This document shows, in pieces, positions 19,627 through 28,292 of a stretch of DNA of 64,000 bases. Within the stretch, counting starts at the first letter, position 1; every line of letters starts with the position of its first letter. The stretch covers positions 124,001-188,000 of the forward strand of contig CAVWVW010000004.1 in NCBI GenBank assembly GCA_963758555.1, given 5' to 3'. The translations under genes were made by a program, and so were the position numbers. This DNA comes from CAIUMH01 sp963758555. GTDB taxonomy: Bacteria; Actinomycetota; Acidimicrobiia; Acidimicrobiales; RAAP-2. The notes below the pieces were generated by a model. It was not told the DNA's origin. It did not search any database and was given only the letters and a program-made list of their open reading frames with translations.

Positions 19627-21273
19627 GACGACGTTCATACTCGTCAGTAACCACGCGCTCGCTGGCACCCCGCCACCGGTCGAGACGCAGGCCACCTGCG
19701 CCCCCTCGACCTGGCGCGCGCCCGCGTCCCCCCGGAGCTGGTGGATGCCCTCGGCGATGAACCCGAAGCCGTGGGTTCGACCGGCGGAGAGCTGGCCTCC
19801 ATGGGGGTTGAGCGGCAGCTCGCCGTCGAGCGCGATCCGAGAGCCATCGCCGATGAAGTCGCTGGCCTCGCCGATCTCGCAGAAGCCCAGGGCCTCGAGC
19901 CAGCTGAGGCAGTTGAAGGTGAACCCGTCGTAGAGGAGCGCGAGGTCGACGTCCTCTTGGCGCAGCGACGTGCGCGTCCAGACGTGGGCCGAGGGGCCCA
20001 TCGTCTGAGGCTCGTGGCTGAAAGTCCCCTGGTCCCACGAGACGCGCTCGGTGATCTGGGTGCCGACCGACTCAATGCGCACCGGCGTGCACTTGACGTC
20101 TCCCGCAGTCTCGGCGGCCGAGACGATGATCGCCACGGCGCCGTCGCAGGGCACGTCACAGTCGAAGAGACCGAAGGGCGTCGTGACCATGCGAGCCGCG
20201 AAGTAGTCGTCCATGGTCATCGGGTCTCGATAGATCGCCGTCTCATTGCGACCAGCGTTCGTCCGCGCGTTCACCGCGATGCGCCCAAGGACCTCACGGG
20301 TCGCTCCGTAGCGAGCGAAGTAGTTCGACGCGCACATGCCGATCCAGTTCGCCGCTGAGGCCGCGCCGTAGGCGAGGCGGTGCGCCATCATCCCCTCGAC
20401 TCGACCGTCGGCCGAACCGAGGTTGACCCCGCTGGCAGCAAACGTCGCCTCCCAGACCGTTCGATAGCACAGCACGTGGCGGCACAGTCCGGCGGAGACC
20501 GCCATCATGGCCGCCTGGATGGGACCAGCTTGACCCGGGGTCTCGGCGGCGCCCAGGTGCCAGGTCGGTCGAATCCGCAGCGCCTCTTCGACGGCGGTGA
20601 TCCCTCCCTCTGAGTGACCTGACGATGCCATGCCCCCACCTGGATAGGTCGCCAGGCCGTCGATGTCCTCGATGCTGAGCCCCGCATCGTCCAGCGCGGC
20701 AAGGCAGGCGTCGATGGTGAGCGACAGCGGAGGGACCATGAGCCGCCGCCCGACGCGCGAGTGACCCACGCCGGTGAAGACCGCATCGTGCTCGTAGCGC
20801 TTCTCGCTGATCGGAGCTCGGACGAAGCGGCGAGGATCAGGCTCGTCGGGCAGGGCCAGCTTCGCAGCACCCGGGATGAGCTCGAAGTACGGGAGCCAGA
20901 TGTCCTCGGCTTGCTCGAAGACGACCGAGACCTGCATCCCGACCTCCGCCTCGAGGGCGCCGTCACCGATGAGGTTCGAGGTCACCCGCACGTCGGGATC
21001 CTCTTCGAGGGCGATGACCACCACCACGTAGGGAGGTGTCATGTCGGGAAGCCACTGCTGGTAGTTCACCGTGATGCCGAGGATCATCCCCCGGCCGGAG
21101 AGCTCAGCGATCTCCACGTCTCTCGAGCGACAGGTCGCACAGATCGGCCCGGGCGGGTTTCGCCACGTGCCGCACGAGGTGCAGCGCTCCATGCGCAGCA
21201 CGCCGTCAGACCCTGAGGTCCAAAAGAAGCCTTCTTCCATCGAGAGGCGGGGCAGTGGTCCGTGTTGTGGCAT
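19624..21273 (-). CDS. DUF35 (Zn-ribbon/OB-fold) - thiolase-like fusion protein
   Basis: A 549-residue protein with two parts that are usually separate. Residues 1-150 form a DUF35 partner: a zinc ribbon with Cys31, Cys34, Cys45, Cys48 (CTSCGTWRNPPGPICATC) and an OB-fold. From about residue 165 there is a thiolase fold of the lipid-transfer (Ltp) type. At the place of the usual nucleophilic Cys segment it reads GAAETPGQAGPIQAA, with no Cys, and the usual GHP near the end reads RTHGFGF; LLYDGFTF contains a Tyr. In the Ltp2-ChsH2 system a Cys-less thiolase plus DUF35 acts as a retro-aldolase, so a carbon-carbon cleaving or aldolase role is a better guess than thiolysis. Confidence 0.8.
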   Translation of the reverse strand: MPQHGPLPRLSMEEGFFWTSGSDGVLRMERCTSCGTWRNPPGPICATCRSRDVEIAELSGRGMILGITVNYQQWLPDMTPPYVVVVIALEEDPDVRVTSNLIGDGALEAEVGMQVSVVFEQAEDIWLPYFELIPGAAKLALPDEPDPRRFVRAPISEKRYEHDAVFTGVGHSRVGRRLMVPPLSLTIDACLAALDDAGLSIEDIDGLATYPGGGMASSGHSEGGITAVEEALRIRPTWHLGAAETPGQAGPIQAAMMAVSAGLCRHVLCYRTVWEATFAASGVNLGSADGRVEGMMAHRLAYGAASAANWIGMCASNYFARYGATREVLGRIAVNARTNAGRNETAIYRDPMTMDDYFAARMVTTPFGLFDCDVPCDGAVAIIVSAAETAGDVKCTPVRIESVGTQITERVSWDQGTFSHEPQTMGPSAHVWTRTSLRQEDVDLALLYDGFTFNCLSWLEALGFCEIGEASDFIGDGSRIALDGELPLNPHGGQLSAGRTHGFGFIAEGIHQLRGDAGARQVEGAQVACVSTGGGVPASAWLLTSMNVV

Positions 21274-21276
21274 TCG

Positions 21277-21738
21277 TCAGCCCCCCATCATCTTGGAGAA
21301 GTCCCACGAGACGATCTTCTCTGGCGTCAGTCGACACCACGCGTGGCGACCGTCAGGCACGAAGGCGCCACCCGCGTACTTCTCTCCGAAGAGCCGTTCG
21401 GGCTCGACGAGCTCCTCATCGGGCTCGGCGGACCTCGGGACGTCACCGACGACCTCGAGGCGCCCGTTCATCTCGACGCCACAGAGCTCCAAGAACTCAC
21501 GACCCGCGTCGATGACGACGCTGACCCGGGGGTCTCGCACGAGGTTGGTCCAGCGCTGTGAGCGCGTCAGCGAGTTGAGCCACAGCGAGGCTCCGTCCCA
21601 GACGAACCAGAGCGGAGCCACGTGCGGCGTCCCCTCTGCGTCGACAGTGGCCACCCGACACGTCCGCTCGGCTTTCAAGAACTCGTCTCGCTCGGCCTCG
21701 CTCATCGCGATCCGACCGCCCCTTCGCTGCTCCTGCAT
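21277..21738 (-). CDS. pyridoxamine-5'-phosphate oxidase-like (flavin or F420-binding) protein
   Basis: A 153-residue split-barrel protein of the PPOX/F420-dependent family. CRVATVDAEGTPHVAPLWFVWDG is the typical first strand pair and TNLVRDPRVSVVIDAG the typical middle. Cofactor cannot be fixed; in Actinobacteria both FMN and F420 occur. GAGGAGGGG just before the ATG supports the start. Its stop lies 3 bases before the start of the DUF35-thiolase fusion, so the two are co-transcribed and may act on the same substrate. Confidence 0.8.
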   Translation of the reverse strand: MQEQRRGGRIAMSEAERDEFLKAERTCRVATVDAEGTPHVAPLWFVWDGASLWLNSLTRSQRWTNLVRDPRVSVVIDAGREFLELCGVEMNGRLEVVGDVPRSAEPDEELVEPERLFGEKYAGGAFVPDGRHAWCRLTPEKIVSWDFSKMMGG

Positions 21739-21949
21739 GCGCCCCTCCTCAAGTGGCGCCCATCATCGCCCAGGGACGGCTCTGTGGTCGAGCCCATGTG
21801 AACGACCCGCTCACAGGCCTTGTTTCTCCAGCGTTGAACCCTCACCGCCTTCCTTCGGACCTGCAGAGCTCCTCTCGGGTCGCAAGGAGACCCGCCTCTC
21901 CTGAGCTGGGCAAGCGCCCCCTGCATCGAGTCTGGTCCGCTCGACCAAA

Positions 21950-21996
21950 GTGAACGTAAGGTAAACTGATTGTGAACGCGAAGTGACCTAAAGGAA
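21950..21996 (+). promoter_or_regulatory. AT-rich control region with two GTGAACG repeats
   Basis: This stretch is clearly less GC-rich than its surroundings. GTGAACG occurs at 21950-21956 and again at 21972-21978, exactly 22 bases apart (two helical turns), each followed by AAG-rich sequence, and the second lies 23 bases before the ATG at 22002. AAAGG just before the start is the ribosome site. The rest of the 263-base gap from 21739 shows no gene. A two-site operator is the likely reading. Confidence 0.35.
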
Positions 21997-22001
21997 AACT
22001 C

Positions 22002-22289
22002 ATGGTGACAACAATCAGCACAGCCGAGGGATGGTGCACCGATCCCTACGGCCAGCACGACGCCCGCTGGCTCTCAGAGGGCCGCCCCACGACGCTCGTT
22101 CGAGACGGCATGCTCGAGTCGTTCGACCTGCTCCCCGACGGTCCCGCCCTCCTCGATGCGGTGCCGATCTCGTGGGGCACCGCCACGCCCCATGGCCAAG
22201 ACCTCCTGCGCTCAGATCAGCCCCGCTCCTCTGCGCAAGACGAGCTGCGGCAGGCGGCCAACGGGATGCTCACGCGCACGCACGACTAG
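22002..22289 (+). CDS. small conserved protein, function unknown
   Basis: A 95-residue protein starting MVTTISTAEGWCTDPYGQHD and continuing with ARWLSEGRPTTLVRDG. I recognise the WCTDPYGxHxARWxSxGxPTxLVRDG pattern as a recurring small protein of Actinobacteria with no assigned role. The N-terminal half is conserved-looking; the C-terminal half is acidic and probably disordered. No membrane segment. It has its own AT-rich promoter region and is followed 94 bases later by the acetyl-CoA acetyltransferase gene. Confidence 0.7.
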   Translation: MVTTISTAEGWCTDPYGQHDARWLSEGRPTTLVRDGMLESFDLLPDGPALLDAVPISWGTATPHGQDLLRSDQPRSSAQDELRQAANGMLTRTHD

Positions 22290-22383
22290 CCGAGGGTGAA
22301 GGGGTGAGGCGCTAAGTTGGGTCCCCGTCGCGAGGGCGACGCAACCAGACCCGCCGGTCGTCCGGCGCACAGAGGAGGACCTC

Positions 22384-23574
22384 ATGGCTGGGACGGTCAT
22401 CGTTGCAGGGGCACGGACGCCCATCGGCAAGCTCTCCGGGGCGCTCAGCTCGCTGAGCTCGACAGACCTCGGAGCACAAGCCATCGCCGGTGCGCTCAGC
22501 CGTGCGGGGCTCAGCCCCGACCAGGTGGACTTCGTGCTGATGGGTCAGGTGGTCCTGGCCGGAGCCGGTCAGCTGACCGCTCGCCAGGCTTCGGTGAAGG
22601 CGGGCATCCCGCTCACGGTCCCCTCCTCGACCATCAACAAGGTCTGCCTCTCCGGGCTCAACACGATCTACCTCGCCGACCAGATGATCAACGCCGGCGA
22701 GGCCGACATCATCGTCGCCGGCGGGATGGAGTCGATGACCCAGGCACCCCACCTGCTGCCCAACGCTCGCCAGGGCTATCGCTTGGGCGACGGCACCCTC
22801 GTCGACTCGATGATGTTCGACGGTCTCACCTGCGGGGTCGAGCACATCGCCATGGGCGTGAGCACCGAGCGCTTCAACGCACAGGACACCAAGATCTCTC
22901 GACAGCGCCAAGACGAGTTCGCCGCCCGCAGCCACCAGCTCGCTGCCGCAGCCATCAAATCAGGAGCGCTCGCTGAGGAGATCGTCCCCGCCGAGGTGCC
23001 GAGCCGCCGCGGCGACCCCACGATCGTCGAGTTCGACGAGGGCGTGCGGGCCGAGACCACCGTCGAGACGCTCGGCAAGCTCCGTCCGTCCTTCGGCAAG
23101 GGCGACGACGCCACCGTGACCGCGGGGAACGCCTCGCAGATCTCGGACGGCGCCTCCGCCGTGATCGTGATGTCCAAGGCCAAGGCCGACGAGCTCGGCC
23201 TCACCCCGCTCGGCGAGCTGCTCTCCTACGCCCAGGTGGCGGGTCCGGACACGTCACTCCTGCACCAGCCCTCGACAGCCATCGCCAAGGCATGCGCTCG
23301 GCTCGACCTGGACCCGAAGAGCCTCGATCTCTTCGAGATCAACGAGGCTTTCGCCGCCGTGGGACTGGCCTCAGTCGATGACCTGGGCGTGGACCTCGAC
23401 AAGGTGAACCCGAACGGCGGGGCGATCGCCCTCGGCCACCCGATCGGCATGTCTGGCAACCGGCTCGCCCTCACCGCGCTCTTCGAGCTCCGTCGCCGCG
23501 GTGGCGGTACCGCCGCGGTGGCGCTCTGTGGTGGCGGTGGCCAAGGCGACGCCGCGTTGCTCCGCGTCAGCTAG
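22384..23574 (+). CDS. phaA: acetyl-CoA C-acetyltransferase (thiolase)
   Basis: Condenses two acetyl-CoA to acetoacetyl-CoA, the entry step for both poly-3-hydroxybutyrate and the EMC pathway. 396 residues with all three signatures of biosynthetic thiolases: STINKVCLSGLN with the nucleophilic Cys near residue 91, NPNGGAIALGHPIGMSGNR with the catalytic His, and ALCGGGGQGDAALL with the second Cys. GGAGGACCTC precedes the ATG. Same general region as hbd, ecm and ccr, which supports an assignment to the EMC block. Fatty-acid thiolase is the alternative. Confidence 0.93.
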   Translation: MAGTVIVAGARTPIGKLSGALSSLSSTDLGAQAIAGALSRAGLSPDQVDFVLMGQVVLAGAGQLTARQASVKAGIPLTVPSSTINKVCLSGLNTIYLADQMINAGEADIIVAGGMESMTQAPHLLPNARQGYRLGDGTLVDSMMFDGLTCGVEHIAMGVSTERFNAQDTKISRQRQDEFAARSHQLAAAAIKSGALAEEIVPAEVPSRRGDPTIVEFDEGVRAETTVETLGKLRPSFGKGDDATVTAGNASQISDGASAVIVMSKAKADELGLTPLGELLSYAQVAGPDTSLLHQPSTAIAKACARLDLDPKSLDLFEINEAFAAVGLASVDDLGVDLDKVNPNGGAIALGHPIGMSGNRLALTALFELRRRGGGTAAVALCGGGGQGDAALLRVS

Positions 23575-24085
23575 CGCGCAGCTCGAGCAGCGAGCCCTCA
23601 CCGAAGCTGGCCTTCGACCAGCTCTCGATGGGCAACGAGACCACCGACAAGGTGCCGGGCGGGTAAGAGTTGAGCGCGGGATGCGGGCCGTCAAGGGTCA
23701 GCTCGCTCACGAGGTCAAGGCTCAGGCAGTGGATCGTGGGGTTGTGCCCGATCACGCACACGACCTCGTCGTCGTCGGGCAGCTCACAGAGGATGGCCAA
23801 GACGTCGTCGGGCGTGGCGTGATAGAGCCGAGCATCCGTGAGCTGCCGTGGCGGCGTCACCAGCTCCCCGAAGGCGCCGGCCGCGCTCTGCTGGGTTCTC
23901 GCCGCGGGCGACACCAGCGCCAGCGTGGGGAGTGGTCCCGGTGCCTTGTCACTGCGGAGCGTCTTGCTGAGACGCTCGGCGGAGCGGAGCCCCTTGGGTG
24001 AGAGTCGCCGATCGCGATCTCGGCCCCCTGGGGGTGGATCCTCGACGGCGGAGAAGTGGCGAAGAAGCCAGAGCGTCAGGGCCAT
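23567..24085 (-). CDS. sixA: SixA-type phosphohistidine phosphatase
   Basis: A 172-residue histidine-phosphatase superfamily protein. LWLLRHFSAVE is the catalytic RH motif (here without the usual G), LVSPAARTQQSA the arginine motif, and VCVIGHNPTIHCLSL the second catalytic His. Family members remove phosphate from histidine in phosphorelay domains. Start at ATG 24085; the longer frame overlaps recR. The 3' end overlaps the convergent thiolase gene by 8 bases. Confidence 0.85.
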   Translation of the reverse strand: MALTLWLLRHFSAVEDPPPGGRDRDRRLSPKGLRSAERLSKTLRSDKAPGPLPTLALVSPAARTQQSAAGAFGELVTPPRQLTDARLYHATPDDVLAILCELPDDDEVVCVIGHNPTIHCLSLDLVSELTLDGPHPALNSYPPGTLSVVSLPIESWSKASFGEGSLLELRAS

Positions 24086-24140
24086 AGGCCGAGTCTGCAC
24101 CGCCATGACCCCGAAGGGGTCGATGCCGGGCGCACGACAG

Positions 24141-24746
24141 CTACGGCGCTTCGAGGGCTCGCCGGCCCTCAAGGGCGCGGCCCAAGGTCAGCTCATCGGC
24201 GTACTCGAGGTCACCGCCCACCGGCAGGCCGCTGGCGATCCGGGTCACCGTGAGACCCAGCGGCGACAGCAGCCGAGCGAGGTAGAGCGCCGTCGCCTCG
24301 CCCTCGAGGTTGGGGTTGGTGCACACGATCACCTCTTTGACGCCCTCCGGCTCGAGGCGCGCCAGCATCTCAGCCACCCGAAGCTGATCGGGACCCACCC
24401 CCTCGAGCGGGTTGAGCGCCCCGTGGAGCACGTGATAGCGACCGCGGAACTGACCGGTGCGCTCGACCGCGACGATGTCTCGAGCGTCCTCGACTACACA
24501 GAGCACCGAGGTGTCACGGCGATCGTCGGCGCAGATCGGGCACAGCGACCCGCTCTCAGCGATGTTGAGGCAGATCGGGCACAGCGAGGTCTTCTCCTTC
24601 ACCTCGATCAGCGCGCCAGCCAGCCGGCGCGCGTCTTCGTCAGGAGCCTTCAAGAGATGAAACGCGATGCGCTGGGCAGACTTCGGACCCACCCCGGGGA
24701 GCCGTCCCAGCTCGTCGATGAGACGACGAAGCGAAGCGGTGTACAT
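24141..24746 (-). CDS. recR: recombination mediator protein RecR
   Basis: Works with RecF/RecO in loading RecA at gaps. 201 residues: N-terminal helix-hairpin-helix LGRLPGVGPKSAQRIAFHLL, a four-Cys zinc finger (CPICLNIAESGSLCPIC), then the Toprim domain with CVVEDARD and CTNPNLEGEATALYL. The ATG follows the dnaX stop codon directly (TAG-ATG), so the two are translationally coupled. The ybaB/ebfC gene that usually lies between dnaX and recR is missing. Confidence 0.97.
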   Translation of the reverse strand: MYTASLRRLIDELGRLPGVGPKSAQRIAFHLLKAPDEDARRLAGALIEVKEKTSLCPICLNIAESGSLCPICADDRRDTSVLCVVEDARDIVAVERTGQFRGRYHVLHGALNPLEGVGPDQLRVAEMLARLEPEGVKEVIVCTNPNLEGEATALYLARLLSPLGLTVTRIASGLPVGGDLEYADELTLGRALEGRRALEAP

Positions 24747-26582
24747 CTAGCTGCTCTCCTCGGTCGCTCCGGGAAAGGCCTCGAGCAGCTTGTCGGTGCC
24801 GATCGATCCCGACGGCCCCTCCGTGAGATCAGCGAGATCGATGTCATCGATCCCGAGGTCCTCGATCTCCTCGGACCCCTCGGGCTGCGACGTCGTCGGA
24901 GTGGTCCCAACCGCGGTGCGAGAGACCCGATCGGCCTTCGATGCGCTGTCGACACGCAGCTCCACCTTGATGTCGTGCCCCAGCTGCGCTCGGAGCAGAC
25001 CGTTCACCTCATCAAGGTGCTCAGAGCACTTCTTGAGGTAAGGCTCGGTCGGCACCTCTACCTGCAGCACGCCAGCACCCACGGCCGCTGGCGCCATGGC
25101 GAACAACGGTCGGACTGACGCCTTGAGCTGGGGCAGCACCGCGCTGGTCCACGCGTCAAGGATCTCTGCTTCGCTGCTCGAGGCCTCCTTCGGCTCGGGC
25201 TTGGCCTCTGCCACGCCGTCTTCGGCGAGAGGCGTCGGCTCACGAACGGGTGGCGAGACCTCAGGGGCGGCTGTCGCAGCCTTCGAAGCCACCGGTGCCA
25301 CCTGAGGGCTCTTCGTGTCCGAAGGAGGGGTTCGATCGCCGCGCGGTCGCCGATAAGCACCCAGCGACGCCTTCTCGCCGTCCGGGACGTCGATCACAGG
25401 TGCCGAAGGAGCGGGCGGAGCGCTGTGCGTCGTGGCGGAACCCTCGAGCTCGGCGATCTTGCGCTCCAGCTTGGCGACGCGCTCGATGAGCCCATCGACT
25501 CCCGGATCGACCCGAGCGGCGCGGATCACGGCGATCTCGAAGAGCACCAAAGGATCGGGGGCATCTCTCATGTCGACCTGGCTCGAGCCGATCAGCTCGA
25601 TGGCCCGCACGGTGCGGGCCAAGCCCAGCTGCTCGCTCTGCTCGCTGAGAAGTCGACGAGCGTCGCCGGTGACCTCGGCGAGATCCGGGGCGACGCGGAG
25701 CAAGAAGCACTGGCGCAGGTCATCGACCAGCTCTACGGCGAGCTGCTGGGGGCCCCATCCCTCCTCGCGCAGCGCGGTGAGGGCGGCGAGCGAGCGTGCC
25801 GGATCCTCGTCAGCCAAGCCCGCCACGACCTCGTTGAGCAATGAAGGCCGGGAATCCTCGGTCTCGCCCGAGGCCACCACCTGGTCAAGAGCGCTCAGCG
25901 CATCTCGGGCCGAGCCGCGTCCCTTGCGCACGGCCAAGCTGACGATCTCGTCGTCCACCTCGAGACCAGCGGCGCTGCGCACGTCACGCAAGAGGCCTTC
26001 GAGGACAGGAGCGCCGAGCAGGCGGAACTCGAGGTGCTGGGTGCGGCTCCGGATGGTGGCTGGCACCTTCTGCGGATCCGTGGTGGCCAGCACGAAGACC
26101 ACGTGACTAGGTGGCTCCTCCAAGGTCTTGAGCAGCGCGTTCGCCGCACCCGTGCCCAGCATGTGGACCTCGTCGATGATGTAGACCTTGCGCTTGCCGG
26201 GTGAGCCCAGCGCGGCTCCCGAGATCACCTCGCGGATGGTGTCGATCGTGCCGGTGGAGGCTGCGTCGAGCTCGATGACGTCCAGCGAGCTCCCCTTGGT
26301 GATCCTGACGCAGCTCGCACAGACGCCGCACGGATCGCCTTCGTCGGGATTGAGGCAGTTGAGCGCCTTCGCCAAGATCCGAGCCGTGGAGGTCTTGCCG
26401 GTGCCTCGAGGTCCGCTGAAGAGATAGGCATGAGCGACGTGCTCGTCGCGCACGGCGGTCCGGAGCGCCTTGACCACGTGGTCTTGTCCTCGCAGCTCAG
26501 AGAACTTCTGAGGTCGATAGCGCCGGTAGAGCGAGATGAAGGCGTCCTCCGAGCTGAGCGGTGCGCCATCATCGAGTGCCAT
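24747..26582 (-). CDS. dnaX: DNA polymerase III subunit gamma/tau
   Basis: Clamp-loader ATPase. 611 residues: AAA+ module with YLFSGPRGTGKTSTARIL (Walker A), a zinc module with four Cys (CLNPDEGDPCGVCASC), VYIIDEVHMLG (Walker B) and the SRC-like motif TIRSRTQHLEFRLL. Then a Pro/Ala/Glu-rich disordered linker (about residues 380-470) and a C-terminal tau-like domain. No slippery sequence stood out on reading. It is preceded by the SRP RNA gene on the same strand. Confidence 0.97.
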   Translation of the reverse strand: MALDDGAPLSSEDAFISLYRRYRPQKFSELRGQDHVVKALRTAVRDEHVAHAYLFSGPRGTGKTSTARILAKALNCLNPDEGDPCGVCASCVRITKGSSLDVIELDAASTGTIDTIREVISGAALGSPGKRKVYIIDEVHMLGTGAANALLKTLEEPPSHVVFVLATTDPQKVPATIRSRTQHLEFRLLGAPVLEGLLRDVRSAAGLEVDDEIVSLAVRKGRGSARDALSALDQVVASGETEDSRPSLLNEVVAGLADEDPARSLAALTALREEGWGPQQLAVELVDDLRQCFLLRVAPDLAEVTGDARRLLSEQSEQLGLARTVRAIELIGSSQVDMRDAPDPLVLFEIAVIRAARVDPGVDGLIERVAKLERKIAELEGSATTHSAPPAPSAPVIDVPDGEKASLGAYRRPRGDRTPPSDTKSPQVAPVASKAATAAPEVSPPVREPTPLAEDGVAEAKPEPKEASSSEAEILDAWTSAVLPQLKASVRPLFAMAPAAVGAGVLQVEVPTEPYLKKCSEHLDEVNGLLRAQLGHDIKVELRVDSASKADRVSRTAVGTTPTTSQPEGSEEIEDLGIDDIDLADLTEGPSGSIGTDKLLEAFPGATEESS

Positions 26583-26654
26583 CCCCCGATGCTACCGGGC
26601 ACACCTCGGGTCGCTTCGAGCCCTCGAGGTGCCTCCCACCGGACGCGACCCGGC

Positions 26655-26774
26655 CCTCAAAGCGGTGGCCAGGTTGGCTGCGGCACACGACCAGACTCGC
26701 TGAGAGCTGCTGCCTTCCGACCCTGACTCGGTTCACAAGTGGACGTTGCGCAGGACCCGGCCACCGCTTTGAGG
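26655..26774 (-). ncRNA. ffs: signal recognition particle RNA, small bacterial type
   Basis: The ends form a perfect 16-bp inverted repeat (26655-26670 with 26759-26774) that closes a long hairpin. On the minus strand the apical region reads GTCAGGGTCGGAAGGCAGCA, the universal SRP RNA motif that binds Ffh. About 120 bases, the short 4.5S type without Alu domain. It lies directly upstream of dnaX, as in many Actinobacteria. Ends are set by the base-pairing and could differ by a few bases. Confidence 0.93.
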
Positions 26775-26891
26775 ACCGGTGACACCACGACGCTACCTCG
26801 CATGTGGACCACCCCGCACACGGCAACTCGGGCTGCCTGTGCGGCTCCGATAGCCTGTGGAGCCGCCACAGGGCTCACCCTGAGGCGTCAC

Positions 26892-26979
26892 GGAGGCGTG
26901 CGAGAGCGGCCGAATCGGCACGATTGGAAATCGTGTGTGGGGAAACTCACCGTGGGTTCAAATCCCACCGCCTCCGCCA
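26892..26979 (+). tRNA. tRNA-Ser (anticodon GGA)
   Basis: Acceptor arms GGAGGCG and CGCCTCC pair fully. The anticodon stem-loop is CACGA-TTGGAAA-TCGTG with anticodon GGA, reading UCC/UCU. A long variable arm (class II) fits serine, and the T-loop GTGGG-TTCAAAT-CCCAC is canonical. CCA is encoded at 26977-26979. The D-arm has GAGCGGCCGAATCGGC, usual for tRNA-Ser. It lies between the SRP RNA and sqdB. Confidence 0.96.
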
Positions 26980-27089
26980 AGCGGTCCGTGGGTGCCCCGC
27001 CCCGATACTCCAGGCCGGGCGGGCTAGCCTTTCTAGGACTTACCGCCTCGTCACTTGAGGCAGCTATCCCTTGCATACGAAAGGTTCCA

Positions 27090-28280
27090 GTGAACGTTCT
27101 CATCCTCGGTGGTGATGGATTCTGTGGCTGGCCAACCAGCTTGCACTTGGCCAACGTCGGCCACGACGTCACGATCGTCGACAACTTGAGCCGTCGCTTC
27201 ATCGACGTCGAGCTCGAGGTGGAATCGCTCACGCCCATCACGCCGATCCACGAGCGGCTGGCCGCCTGGAAAGAGCACACCGGCCAGGACATCGGGTTCG
27301 AGAACCTCGATCTGGCCAAGGACTACGACCGCTTGGTCGACCTGCTGAAGGACCTCCGACCCGAAGCCGTCGTGCACTTCGCTGAGCAGCGCGCCGCTCC
27401 CTATTCGATGCGCACCTCGACCACCAAGCGCTACACGGTCGACAACAACGTCTCGGGCACCCACAACCTGCTGTGCGCGATCGTCGAGACAGGTCTCGAC
27501 ATCGCCGTCGTCCACCTCGGCACCATGGGCGTCTACGGCTACGGCTGGTCAGGCTCTGCTCCCATCCCTGAGGGATACCTCACCGTCAGCGTCCCGACGC
27601 CCGACGGCGACCTCGAGCGAGAGATCCTCCACCCTGCCAACCCAGGCTCGATCTATCACATGACCAAGACCCTCGATCAGCTGCTCTTCTCGTTCTACGC
27701 GCGCAACGACGGCATCCGGGTCACGGACCTGCACCAAGGCATCGTGTGGGGCACCCAGACCCCGGAGACCGCCATCGACGAGCGGCTCATCAACCGCTTC
27801 GACTACGACGGCGACTACGGCACCGTGCTCAACCGCTTCATCATGCAGGCCGCAGTCGGGCACCCTCTCACCGTCCACGGCACCGGCGGGCAGACGAGAG
27901 CGTTCATCCACATTCGCGACACGGTTCGCTGCATCGAGATCGCACTGAACAACGCTCCCGAGCAGGGCGACCAGGTCTCGGTGTTCAACCAAGTCACAGA
28001 GACCTATCGAGTCCGTGATCTCGCTGAGCTCGTCTCGAAGCTGACCGGCGTGGAGATCGCCTACCTGCCGAACCCTCGGCGGGAGGCCGCTGAGAACGAC
28101 CTGAACGTGACGAGCGATCGCTTCCAGGCGCTGGGCCTGAATCCGACCACCCTCTCGCAGGGCTTGCTGGAAGAGACGCACGAGATCGGCAGCAAGTACG
28201 CCACGCGGGCTGACATGTCGAAGATCATCTCCCGATCCGTCTGGAAGGCCGGCATGGAAGTGGCATCCGATCTGCGCTGA
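27090..28280 (+). CDS. sqdB: UDP-sulfoquinovose synthase
   Basis: NAD-dependent extended SDR that adds sulfite to UDP-glucose to give UDP-sulfoquinovose, the head-group donor for sulfolipid SQDG. 396 residues: VNVLILGGDGFCGWPTSLHL (nucleotide site), VHFAEQRAAPYSM, VHLGTMGVYGYG, YHMTKTLDQLL with the catalytic Tyr and Lys, and NRFDYDGDYGTVLNRF, all characteristic of SqdB. GTG start with GAAAGG upstream; the longer frame runs back through the tRNA and is not coding. No sulfoquinovosyltransferase gene is in the window. tadA follows 12 bases later. Confidence 0.9.
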   Translation: MNVLILGGDGFCGWPTSLHLANVGHDVTIVDNLSRRFIDVELEVESLTPITPIHERLAAWKEHTGQDIGFENLDLAKDYDRLVDLLKDLRPEAVVHFAEQRAAPYSMRTSTTKRYTVDNNVSGTHNLLCAIVETGLDIAVVHLGTMGVYGYGWSGSAPIPEGYLTVSVPTPDGDLEREILHPANPGSIYHMTKTLDQLLFSFYARNDGIRVTDLHQGIVWGTQTPETAIDERLINRFDYDGDYGTVLNRFIMQAAVGHPLTVHGTGGQTRAFIHIRDTVRCIEIALNNAPEQGDQVSVFNQVTETYRVRDLAELVSKLTGVEIAYLPNPRREAAENDLNVTSDRFQALGLNPTTLSQGLLEETHEIGSKYATRADMSKIISRSVWKAGMEVASDLR

Positions 28281-28292
28281 GGTCAGTCTCTG

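Noticed and set aside
26739..28280. 513-residue version of SqdB
   Set aside because: It reads through the SRP RNA end and the tRNA-Ser gene. SqdB homology begins at the GTG at 27090.
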